From Pseudobdellovibrionaceae bacterium (GTDB taxonomy: Bacteria; Bdellovibrionota; Bdellovibrionia; Bdellovibrionales; Bdellovibrionaceae): 10,921 nucleotides of DNA. The notes beneath the pieces are model-generated. The model did no database searches. It was not told the DNA's origin and saw only the letters and a program-made list of their open reading frames with translations. A program made the translations under genes and the position numbers. Below, one piece after another: positions 1 through 5,699 of this stretch. Position 1 is the first letter of the stretch; every line of letters starts with the position of its first letter. The stretch lies in contig JACMRP010000068.1 of assembly GCA_014376325.1 (NCBI GenBank), positions 1-10,921 of the forward strand, in the 5' to 3' direction.

Positions 1-155
1 GAAAGTCTTGGGGACGAAGCCGTCCCGACGTTCGCGGTGAGGCGCTTCGCAAGGCCTCCAGACTTCGTGACGCTCCACAAATCGTCGTCGGAAACAAAGA
101 CGATGGTGTCGTTATGAATAGTGGGCTGAGAATAATACCCGCGATTATCTGACAT
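1..155 (-). CDS. Tricorn protease homologue, N-terminal fragment (runs off the left edge)
   Basis: Only the first 51 codons are in the window; the gene continues past position 1 and the reading frame is open to the edge. The start is ATG at 155-153, preceded by a strong GAGGAG ribosome-binding site 6 bases upstream. The peptide begins MSDNRGYYSQPTIHNDTIVF and continues with a DDDLW motif, then SGGLAKRLTAN. This matches the opening of tricorn-type peptidases, in which the first blade of a TolB/WD40-like beta-propeller reads roughly GYYRxPTIxGDxIVFVSEDDLW followed by GGxARRLT. Family members are large (about 1,000 residues) with two propellers, a PDZ domain and a C-terminal S41 serine-protease core, and they degrade peptides released by other proteases. 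None of those later domains can be checked here. It follows the 240-aa gene on the same strand by 37 bases, so the two may be co-transcribed. The family call is good; the protein's integrity is unknown. Confidence 0.82.
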   Translation of the reverse strand, partial: MSDNRGYYSQPTIHNDTIVFVSDDDLWSVTKSGGLAKRLTANVGTASSPRL

Positions 156-192
156 GGAATGCTCCTCGGTTGGTCCAAGGATTTTTCCACCT

Positions 193-915
193 TTAAGGAG
201 CGTTGAAAAGGATTAAGTAGTCCCGTTCACCAACGAGGTCCATGAGTCCTTCGAATTTAGCTGGGTCCGCTTCTTTGCGGTAAGACAAGCGCGCCTTGTT
301 TTGCGCGACGCAACCGAGTGGTCCTAGACCATCGCGATCGCCTTCGCCCATCACGCAACGAATTTCTTGCTTCTGTTCTTCTTCAGGATTGCGCGCAAAT
401 CCCATGATCGAAAAACTTGCCGGCCTCAGATCCGTCGTCTTGATGATAACGCCGGATGGGTTTTCTTTCAGAATTTGCGTTGTGTAAATTGTCGGTGCGA
501 TGACGGCCATGCGGATCCCCTGAGTTCGCGCATTTTTTGCGCCCTCAATAAAGCGATCGAGCTCTCTTTTTAAGTCGATCTTAACCGCGCTCGGAAACAT
601 TTCAGCTGCTCCCGGTAACTCAGGATCGATGACGAGCGCTTGGTACTGAACACCCGGAACGCTGCTCTGAGCAAGGAATGCCTTCCAAACTTCGAGGTCG
701 TGGGGGCGCCCCGGCATCACGCCGAGCATAATTAATGGGTATCCCTTGAGCTCTTGATTCATTCTCAGAATAATTGCGTCCGCTAGCTTATCGGGATGCT
801 CAAAATGACTGTACCTGATTTTGGGAACGCTCTTTGGTTGAATGCCCATAAAAACAGAGAATCCGACACCGAGTAACAAGACGATCGTAGTGCATATCCA
901 GTAGAGGTATTTCAT
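193..915 (-). CDS. Unrecognised 240-aa protein with one N-terminal membrane anchor
   Basis: I do not recognise this family. Residues 5-24 form one hydrophobic segment (WICTTIVLLLGVGFSVFMG) after a short MKYLY start, so the protein is probably anchored in the inner membrane with the rest outside the cytoplasm. There is no lipobox with a following cysteine. The remainder looks like a soluble alpha/beta domain: hydrophobic strands such as PLIMLGVMPG (60-69), QALVIDPELPG (92-102) and MAVIAPTIY (136-144) alternate with charged helices. Two cysteines (187 and 202) flank a Gly/Asp-rich stretch and could form a disulfide. The ATG at 915-913 lacks a clear Shine-Dalgarno sequence, so translation initiation is uncertain, but no better start keeps the anchor. 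The gene lies immediately upstream of the tricorn homologue and diverges from the pantothenate operon. A partnership with the tricorn protease is conceivable from position alone; nothing in the sequence proves it. Confidence 0.7.
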   Translation of the reverse strand: MKYLYWICTTIVLLLGVGFSVFMGIQPKSVPKIRYSHFEHPDKLADAIILRMNQELKGYPLIMLGVMPGRPHDLEVWKAFLAQSSVPGVQYQALVIDPELPGAAEMFPSAVKIDLKRELDRFIEGAKNARTQGIRMAVIAPTIYTTQILKENPSGVIIKTTDLRPASFSIMGFARNPEEEQKQEIRCVMGEGDRDGLGPLGCVAQNKARLSYRKEADPAKFEGLMDLVGERDYLILFNAP

Positions 916-959
916 AACGATCGAGTTAACACCCTGACTAGGGACAGATCAAGATATGA

Positions 960-987
960 TTGTTTTTCACTAAAAAACTGCTAAGGT
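960..987 (+). promoter_or_regulatory. Candidate sigma70-type promoter of the pantothenate/CoA operon
   Basis: TTGTTT (960-965) and TAAGGT (982-987) are separated by 16 bases, and the -10 is preceded by TG plus one base (979-981), the extended -10 arrangement. Transcription would start near 993-995, giving a leader of about 52 bases before the ATG at 1047. Each hexamer matches consensus at only about half its positions, so the call rests on spacing, the extended -10 and location in the only sizeable gap upstream of the operon. Confidence 0.38.
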
Positions 988-991
988 ACGT

Positions 992-1010
992 TCAAGTTAA
1001 ATGGACTTGA
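992..1010. promoter_or_regulatory. Operator-like inverted repeat TCAAGT-N7-ACTTGA in the operon leader
   Basis: TCAAGT (992-997) and its exact reverse complement ACTTGA (1005-1010) flank a 7-base spacer, directly over the start site predicted for the candidate promoter at 960-987. A further half-site, GATCAAG (947-953), is the exact reverse complement of CTTGATC (1006-1012), so the divergent region carries three related TCAAG/CTTGA sites. This is the geometry of a repressor operator, but 6-7-bp arms are short and may be chance. Confidence 0.28.
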
Positions 1011-1046
1011 TCAGGGATTATTCCGGACAGGTACCAAGGTGAAATT

Positions 1047-1721
1047 ATGTTTCTAATTGTTGGTGCAGGCAAACTTGCTAAGCACTTAATTCATTATCTG
1101 AATTTACTCGAGCTTCCGTTCTCGAGCTGGGATCGATCGCAATATCCTCATCTAATTCATAAAAAAATCTCCGATGCTTCCCACGTTCTTCTCGCCATTT
1201 CGGACGGTGCGATCGAAAGTTTTTATCGCAAGTATCTTGCCGGTTTGGATAAAAAAGTTGTGCACTTTTCTGGCGCGCTGAACGTCGAAGAAGTGATCGC
1301 GGCCCATCCGCTGATGAGCTTCGGGCCAGACCTTTACGAGCTAGAAACTTACCGGCGAATTCACTTCGCTTTAACGGGTGCGCCCGACTTGGCCGCGGCA
1401 CTCCCTGGCTTACCGAATGCGTTTGCTCTCTTAGCTCCAGAGAAAAAAGCGCTGTACCACGCGATGTGCGTGATGGGTGGTAACTTCCCGGTGATTCTGT
1501 GGCAAAAGATGTTCGCTGAATTTGCAAAGCTCGGCATCGCCCCCGAAGCCGCGAACGTTTATTTAGAAACCGTTCTTGCAAATACTTTGCGTGATCCCGC
1601 AAGCGCGTTTACCGGACCGCTGGCGCGAAAAGAGTTGGCGACCATTAATAAAAATTTAGAATCTCTGGAGGGCGATGCCTTTCAGAAAATTTATCTCTCT
1701 TTCGTGGAGGCACTGTTATGA
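1047..1721 (+). CDS. panG: Rossmann-like/DUF2520 protein, probable PanG-type ketopantoate reductase
   Basis: Probably reduces ketopantoate to pantoate with NAD(P)H, the second step of pantothenate synthesis. The protein has 224 residues. An N-terminal Rossmann-like domain (about 1-95) opens with the dinucleotide loop FLIVGAGKLA (GxGxxA, G6-A11), followed by VVHFSGAL (71-78) and AHPLMSFG (86-93). These, with a helical C-terminal domain (about 115-224) carrying TGPLARKE (189-196), are hallmarks of the Rossmann-like/DUF2520 architecture. It is not a canonical PanE or IlvC. From memory, the PanG ketopantoate reductase described in Francisella, with homologues in Enterococcus and Clostridium, has this architecture. 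Placement directly before panB, in an operon that otherwise lacks this step, strongly supports the role. The start is ATG with AAGGTG 5 bases upstream (1036-1041). Its stop overlaps the panB start (ATGA, 1718-1721). The family call is firm; the enzymatic role is an inference from context. The alternative is another NAD(P)-dependent reductase. Confidence 0.75.
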   Translation: MFLIVGAGKLAKHLIHYLNLLELPFSSWDRSQYPHLIHKKISDASHVLLAISDGAIESFYRKYLAGLDKKVVHFSGALNVEEVIAAHPLMSFGPDLYELETYRRIHFALTGAPDLAAALPGLPNAFALLAPEKKALYHAMCVMGGNFPVILWQKMFAEFAKLGIAPEAANVYLETVLANTLRDPASAFTGPLARKELATINKNLESLEGDAFQKIYLSFVEALL

Positions 1722-2506
1722 CCATACTAGATTTCCAAGCCAAAAAAACTAAGGGCCAAAAAATATCGATGGTTACTTGCTACGACTTTACTTTCGCCCG
1801 CATCTTGGACGGATCCGACGTCGATTGCCTGTTGGTAGGCGACAGCCTCGCTATGGTAATGCATGGATTCAATACAACATTAAATGCCTCTGTCGAAATG
1901 ATGGCGCTGCATACTGCCGCGGTCGTTCGCGGAGCGCCTAAAAAACTTATCATCGCTGATCTGCCATTCATGTCTTACCGAAAATCGCTAACGGAAAACA
2001 TGAATGCCGTCGAAGCCTTGATGAAGGCCGGGGCTCAAGCCGTCAAACTCGAAGGCGCTGACGGAAATCTCGAAGTGGTCCGACACTGCGTGGCTTCCGG
2101 CGCTCCGGTGATGGGGCATTTGGGCATGACTCCGCAATCCGTCAATCAACTGGGCGGCTTTAAAGTTCAAGGCAAAGACGAAAAAGCGCAGAAGGCGATT
2201 CAGTTACAAGCACGTCAACTTCAAGACGCTGGTTGCTTCGGCGTCGTGCTAGAATGCGTGCCATCGCATTTAGCTCAGTCCATTTCTAAAGAGCTAGAAA
2301 TTCCAACGATCGGAATCGGTGCCGGTATTGATTGCGACGGCCAGGTGTTGGTGCTGCAAGATATGCTGGGGATGAATCAAGGATTCAAACCAAAGTTTTT
2401 GCGTCAGTACTTCAACGGCTTTGAAGAAATGCAGAAGGCGTTTAATAAATACCACTCGGACGTTATCCACAAAGAATTCCCCACTGAGAAAGAGAGCTAT
2501 AAATGA
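1718..2506 (+). CDS. panB: 3-methyl-2-oxobutanoate hydroxymethyltransferase (ketopantoate synthesis)
   Basis: Transfers a hydroxymethyl group from 5,10-methylenetetrahydrofolate to alpha-ketoisovalerate, giving ketopantoate, in the cytoplasm. At 262 residues it is the normal length for the family (E. coli PanB is about 264). A TIM-barrel signature is complete. VGDSLAMV contains D42 and IADLPF contains D81, the two metal-binding aspartates. KLEGA carries E112, MGHLGMTPQ carries H134, and LECVPS carries the catalytic-base glutamate E179. The C-terminal IPTIGIGAG (195-203), CDGQVLV and DMLG motifs are intact. GGAGG (1706-1710) lies 7 bases before the ATG, which overlaps the panG stop. The end overlaps panC by ATGA. 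PanB is normally a decamer. No anomalies were seen. Confidence 0.97.
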   Translation: MTILDFQAKKTKGQKISMVTCYDFTFARILDGSDVDCLLVGDSLAMVMHGFNTTLNASVEMMALHTAAVVRGAPKKLIIADLPFMSYRKSLTENMNAVEALMKAGAQAVKLEGADGNLEVVRHCVASGAPVMGHLGMTPQSVNQLGGFKVQGKDEKAQKAIQLQARQLQDAGCFGVVLECVPSHLAQSISKELEIPTIGIGAGIDCDGQVLVLQDMLGMNQGFKPKFLRQYFNGFEEMQKAFNKYHSDVIHKEFPTEKESYK

Positions 2507-3261
2507 CCAAAGTCATCCGCAGTCCTCAGGAATTTAAACAGTGGCGACGCGATCAGGCAGGCCAGAACGTCGGTTTCGTCGCGACGATGGGCGCGTTGCA
2601 TGCGGGTCACGAAAGTTTGCTCAAGCGCTCGCGTGATGAAAACGAAGTTTCTGTTTTAAGTATTTTTGTGAATCCCACTCAGTTCAATGATCCTAAGGAT
2701 TTTGAAAAGTACCCACTTACCTGGGACGCGGATCTAGCAATGGCGACGGCAAACGGTGTCGACGTCGTCTTTTATCCCCGCTTCGAAGAAATGTACCCAG
2801 ACAATTATCATTACAAAGTCATCGAAAATGAATTCAGCAACTTATTGTGCGGTCGAAGCCGCCCCGGCCACTTCGACGGGGTGCTTTCGGTCGTTATGCG
2901 ATTATTTAACATTATTTCTCCAACCAAGGCTTACTTCGGAGAAAAAGATTTTCAGCAGCTGACCTTGATTCAAGGAATGGCTCGCGCATTTTTCTTGGAC
3001 CTTATCATCGTGCCGGTGCCGACTTTGCGAGAAAGCGATGGGCTCGCGATGAGCTCGCGCAATACCCGCCTAACTCCGGAACAACGCCAAAAGGCTCCAT
3101 GGATTTATAAAGCGATGAAGCAAGCGAAGGACGCCAGCGAAGCCTCACAAATTTTAACTTCCCAAGGTTTTAAAGTGGATTACGTGACGGACATGCGTGG
3201 ACGCCGTTTCGTCGCGGTTTTTCTTGGCGAAGTAAGGTTGATCGACAATGTCCAAGTCTAA
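2503..3261 (+). CDS. panC: Pantothenate synthetase (pantoate-beta-alanine ligase), short C-terminal domain
   Basis: Condenses pantoate with beta-alanine using ATP, through a pantoyl-adenylate intermediate. The N-terminal nucleotidyltransferase domain is complete: TMGALHAGH (28-36, the HxGH motif H33-H36), SIFVNPTQF (53-61), FEKYP (67-71), LCGRSRPGHFDGV (115-127), AYFGEKDFQQ (143-152) and DGLAMSSRN (179-187). The ends of the fold are recognisable as LGEVRLIDN. The protein has 252 residues, about 30 fewer than E. coli PanC (283). The shortfall lies in the C-terminal lid/dimer domain, where the helix and the usual 'DADTL' strand region shrink to DYVTDMRGRRFVAVF (226-240). Active-site residues are all retained, so it is probably functional. 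The start ATG overlaps the panB stop (ATGA) behind a modest AGAGAG site at 2491-2496. The end overlaps coaBC by 14 bases in a different frame. Confidence 0.96.
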   Translation: MTKVIRSPQEFKQWRRDQAGQNVGFVATMGALHAGHESLLKRSRDENEVSVLSIFVNPTQFNDPKDFEKYPLTWDADLAMATANGVDVVFYPRFEEMYPDNYHYKVIENEFSNLLCGRSRPGHFDGVLSVVMRLFNIISPTKAYFGEKDFQQLTLIQGMARAFFLDLIIVPVPTLRESDGLAMSSRNTRLTPEQRQKAPWIYKAMKQAKDASEASQILTSQGFKVDYVTDMRGRRFVAVFLGEVRLIDNVQV

Positions 3262-4546
3262 GGTTTTATTTATTTTAACTGGGTCCATTGCTTGCTACAA
3301 AGCTTGCCAAGTTATTTCGCGCTTGGTGCAGGCCGACTGCGAAGTGCAGGTTGTCGCCTCTCCGGCCGCTTTGCAATTCGTTGGCAACGCGACTTTCGAA
3401 GGACTTACGAGTAAAAGTGTTATCAGCGATCTGTACGCTGCCGGCAACGTGATGGATCATATTCATCTTATGCGTTGGGCCGATTTAATTATCGTGGCTC
3501 CGGCGACCGCGAATTACGTCAATAAAATCGCGCAAGGTGTAGGCGATGATTTACTGACTACATTGTTCCTTGCTCACGACTTCAAGAAGCCCTTCCTAAT
3601 TGCGCCAGCGATGAACACCAGTATGTACCTGCACCCCATAACGCAAAAATCGATTCAAAAACTAAAAGAGATCGGGGTCGAAATTCTCGAAACCGCTTCG
3701 GGCGTCCTTGCCTGCGGCGAAACCGGCTTCGGAAAGCTACTCGATCCAGACTTGATGCAAAAAGAAATTCAGTCCCGCCTCCCTAACTCCACCACAACGC
3801 AGGAGAGTTGGAAAAGCGTCCGGGCAAAGCCCGGCATTCTGCCGGAGGTTCTTTTCCGGAAAAGCGACCTGCTTCCTTTTCGGGTTTTGGTGACTGCTGG
3901 TGGGACGATGGAGCCCATCGATGATGTTCGGGTCATTTCGAATGTGAGTACTGGTGAAACTGGTGCAAAGATCGCTGAACTGCTTGCGGATTTTGGTGCC
4001 GACGTTCATTTACTTCGCGCTTTGAATGCGAAGGCCTCCGACGGACGCGTGACTCAGTCGACGTTCACTTCGTTCGCTTCGCTGCAAGACGCAATGAAAG
4101 CGCTTTTGTCTGAGCGCGAATTTGACTTGGTTGTGCATACGGCCGCCGTCAGTGATTTTTCGGTCGAGAGCTTTGAACTGAATGGTCGTAAATACGCGCC
4201 TGGCGAATTCAGCAAAATTAGATCCGACGACAAACTCACGATTCATTTTAAAAATAACCCAAAGATTGTTGGTCAGATAAAAACCGAAAGCCGAAATCCA
4301 AAGATGAAGCTAGTCGCTTTTAAGTTAACCAGCAAAGCCACGGCCGACGAGCGCGTTGCCGCCGTCACGAAGTTGTTTACTAATTCGAAAGCTGATTTTG
4401 TCGTTCACAATGATATTTCAGAGGTCGACAAGTCTCAACAACGACACACGTTTACATTGTACGGGAAAGAATCCATAGTCCCGGTCGAAAACATCCAAGC
4501 TCTGACCGCAGAGCTTGCTCAGAATTACCTGAAGGAGAACTCATGA
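3248..4546 (+). CDS. coaBC: Bifunctional phosphopantothenoylcysteine decarboxylase/synthetase
   Basis: Couples cysteine to 4'-phosphopantothenate (CoaB, nucleotide-dependent) and decarboxylates the product to 4'-phosphopantetheine (CoaC, FMN-dependent). The CoaC domain (about 1-178) has GSIACYKA (12-19), [11 protein letters not shown] with the catalytic His at H71, APATAN (84-89), PAMNTSM (120-126, key Asn N123) and [10 protein letters not shown] with Cys156. The CoaB domain (about 210-432) has [16 protein letters not shown] (213-228), [10 protein letters not shown] with N232, HTAAVSDF (297-304), KIRSDDKL with K323, LVAFKLTS (355-362) and VHNDIS (386-391). At 432 residues it is about 26 longer than E. 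coli CoaBC, and most of the excess sits in the interdomain linker (about 178-210), which carries an insertion-like element described separately. TAAGG (3233-3237) lies 10 bases before the ATG. It overlaps panC by 14 bases and coaX by ATGA. Confidence 0.96.
   Translation: MSKSKVLFILTGSIACYKACQVISRLVQADCEVQVVASPAALQFVGNATFEGLTSKSVISDLYAAGNVMDHIHLMRWADLIIVAPATANYVNKIAQGVGDDLLTTLFLAHDFKKPFLIAPAMNTSMYLHPITQKSIQKLKEIGVEILETASGVLACGETGFGKLLDPDLMQKEIQSRLPNSTTTQESWKSVRAKPGILPEVLFRKSDLLPFRVLVTAGGTMEPIDDVRVISNVSTGETGAKIAELLADFGADVHLLRALNAKASDGRVTQSTFTSFASLQDAMKALLSEREFDLVVHTAAVSDFSVESFELNGRKYAPGEFSKIRSDDKLTIHFKNNPKIVGQIKTESRNPKMKLVAFKLTSKATADERVAAVTKLFTNSKADFVVHNDISEVDKSQQRHTFTLYGKESIVPVENIQALTAELAQNYLKENS
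3810..3866. repeat. 48-bp in-frame insertion-like palindromic element in the coaBC linker
   Basis: GGAAAAGCG occurs at 3810-3818 and again at 3858-3866, a perfect 9-base direct repeat with a 48-base period (exactly 16 codons). The enclosed 39 bases hold CCGGGC-AAA-GCCCGG (3820-3834), a 6-bp hairpin with a 3-base loop, and an overlapping alternative CCGGC-ATTCT-GCCGG (3831-3845). GGAAAAG at the left end also pairs with CTTTTCC (3851-3857), and CTTTTCCGGAAAAG (3851-3864) is a perfect 14-bp palindrome. It encodes about residues 188-207, between the CoaC and CoaB domains, where E. coli has a much shorter linker. Repeat ends and structure resemble a small inserted palindromic element with a target-site duplication; slippage or chance are the alternatives. 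Confidence 0.5.
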
Positions 4547-5313
4547 TCCTCGCACTTGATGTTGGCAACAGCCAAATTTATGGCGGCGTCTTCGAAAAAG
4601 AAAAGATGCTTCTTTCATTCCGCCGCAATTCGAAACAAGGATCATCATCTGATGAGGTCGGCGTTTTCTTGCGAACAGTCCTTCGTGAAAATGACCTGGA
4701 TCCCAAAAAAGTTAAACAGATCGCATTTTGCTCCGTCGTCCCCGACGTCATTTATTCATTGCGTGGCGCCTGCAAAAAATATTTTGACGTGAATCCGTTT
4801 ATTTTACAGGCGGGGGTCAAAACAGGTCTAAAGATTAAATATCGAAATCCTGTCGAAGTCGGTGCGGATCGAATCGCGAACTCGATTGCGGCGACTCATC
4901 TGTATCCGAATACAAATTTGATCATCGTGGACCTAGGCACCGCTACCACTTTTTGCGCGATCTCGAAAGAAAAAGACTATCTCGGTGGATCGATTGTTGC
5001 CGGACTAAAGCTCAGTATGGAGGCACTCGAAGCAAAAACTTCCAAACTGCCAACGGTTGAAATCGTCTCGTTGCACGAAGCGCTCGGCCGATCGACCATC
5101 GAAAGCATCCAGTCTGGATTATATTACGGACACATCGGAACCATCAAAGAAATCAGCGAACGCATTTCTCATGAATGTTTTGAAGGCGATAAGCCATTTA
5201 TCATCGGCACCGGTGGATTCGCCAACTTGTTCGAGCGCGAAAAGATCTTCGATGTCGTTCACTCGGACCTGGTTCTAAAGGGTTTACTCTACTCGATCAA
5301 AATGAATGCCTAG
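4543..5313 (+). CDS. coaX: Type III pantothenate kinase
   Basis: Phosphorylates pantothenate to 4'-phosphopantothenate, the committed step of CoA synthesis. The ASKHA-fold signatures are in order: [12 protein letters not shown] (6-17, phosphate-binding loop with D6), FCSVVP (62-67), [14 protein letters not shown] (100-113, catalytic Asp D109), DLGTATTF (130-137), LGGSIVAGL (147-155) and [15 protein letters not shown] (182-196). The length of 256 residues is normal. Type III enzymes, as a family, need a monovalent cation and are not feedback-inhibited by CoA, unlike CoaA, so flux here would have to be controlled elsewhere. The start ATG overlaps the coaBC stop (ATGA) with AAGGAG 5 bases upstream (4532-4537). 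A 17-base gap separates it from the preferred panD start. Identification is secure. Confidence 0.96.
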   Translation: MILALDVGNSQIYGGVFEKEKMLLSFRRNSKQGSSSDEVGVFLRTVLRENDLDPKKVKQIAFCSVVPDVIYSLRGACKKYFDVNPFILQAGVKTGLKIKYRNPVEVGADRIANSIAATHLYPNTNLIIVDLGTATTFCAISKEKDYLGGSIVAGLKLSMEALEAKTSKLPTVEIVSLHEALGRSTIESIQSGLYYGHIGTIKEISERISHECFEGDKPFIIGTGGFANLFEREKIFDVVHSDLVLKGLLYSIKMNA

Positions 5314-5320
5314 CTGGAAT

Positions 5321-5324
5321 GGAG
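5321..5324 (+). promoter_or_regulatory. Ribosome-binding site that decides the panD start
   Basis: GGAG lies 6 bases before the ATG at 5331. The alternative ATG at 5319 overlaps this site and has no comparable Shine-Dalgarno sequence. Starting at 5331 also puts the autocleavage pair at Gly24-Ser25, the same numbering as in E. coli PanD, so 5331 is preferred. Confidence 0.7.
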
Positions 5325-5330
5325 CCTAAT

Positions 5331-5699
5331 ATGAATGTAACGATGATGAAATGCAAAATCCATAGAGCCACCGTGACCGATGCCGATCTGACTTACGAAG
5401 GCTCCGTCTCGATTGATCCGAAACTTATTAAGCAGGCGGGTTTATTCCTCAACGAGCGGGTGGATATTTACAATTGCAATAATGGCGCACGATTTTCGAC
5501 TTACGTGATCGAAGGTAAAAAAGGCGAGATCTGCTTGAACGGAGCGGCCGCCCGCCACGTTCAAAGAGGTGATCTGGTCATCATTGTCGCTTATTGTGGC
5601 ATGACCGCAGCCGAAGCCCCAAAACACAAACCGACCGTCGTTTTCGTTGATGAAAAAAATCGCGTGAAAGAAGTCCGCGAAGAGCGTAGACATAAATAA
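5331..5699 (+). CDS. panD: Aspartate 1-decarboxylase (pyruvoyl enzyme precursor)
   Basis: Decarboxylates L-aspartate to beta-alanine, the second substrate of PanC. From the ATG at 5331 it has 122 residues; an upstream in-frame ATG at 5319 would add MEPN but has a poorer ribosome-binding site. The protein opens MNVTMMKCKIHRATVT with substrate-binding Lys9. YEGS (22-25) is the self-cleavage site, where Ser25 becomes the pyruvoyl group. ARFSTY (53-58) carries Arg54, Thr57 and Tyr58 at the E. coli positions, and NGAAA (70-74) follows after a loop two residues shorter than in E. coli. The mature enzyme is normally a tetramer of alpha and beta chains. No panM/panZ maturation partner is visible nearby, which is usual outside the enteric bacteria. 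Its TAA stop overlaps the next gene's ATG as TAATG. It sits apart from panB and panC, after coaX. Confidence 0.95.
   Translation: MNVTMMKCKIHRATVTDADLTYEGSVSIDPKLIKQAGLFLNERVDIYNCNNGARFSTYVIEGKKGEICLNGAAARHVQRGDLVIIVAYCGMTAAEAPKHKPTVVFVDEKNRVKEVREERRHK

Noticed and set aside
11..26. GGGACG-AAGC-CGTCCC hairpin near the left edge
   Set aside because: It lies within conserved tricorn coding sequence; a 6-bp stem is expected by chance several times in a window this size and nothing else supports a function.
296..573. Plus-strand open frames inside the 240-aa minus-strand gene
   Set aside because: They are antisense to a longer frame with a coherent membrane-anchored protein, have arginine/serine-rich shadow composition, and lack ribosome-binding sites.
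1078..1602. A 174-codon minus-strand frame across the panG-like gene
   Set aside because: It is the antisense shadow of a gene with clear conserved motifs; its composition is arginine/serine-rich with no recognisable domain.
3851..3864. The 14-bp palindrome CTTTTCCGGAAAAG considered alone as an operator
   Set aside because: A perfect 14-bp palindrome is expected roughly 0.7 times by chance in 11 kb; only its combination with the direct repeats and hairpins is notable.
5319..5330. Upstream ATG of panD adding four residues
   Set aside because: Its start overlaps the GGAG that serves the ATG at 5331, and the later start gives the standard Gly24-Ser25 numbering.
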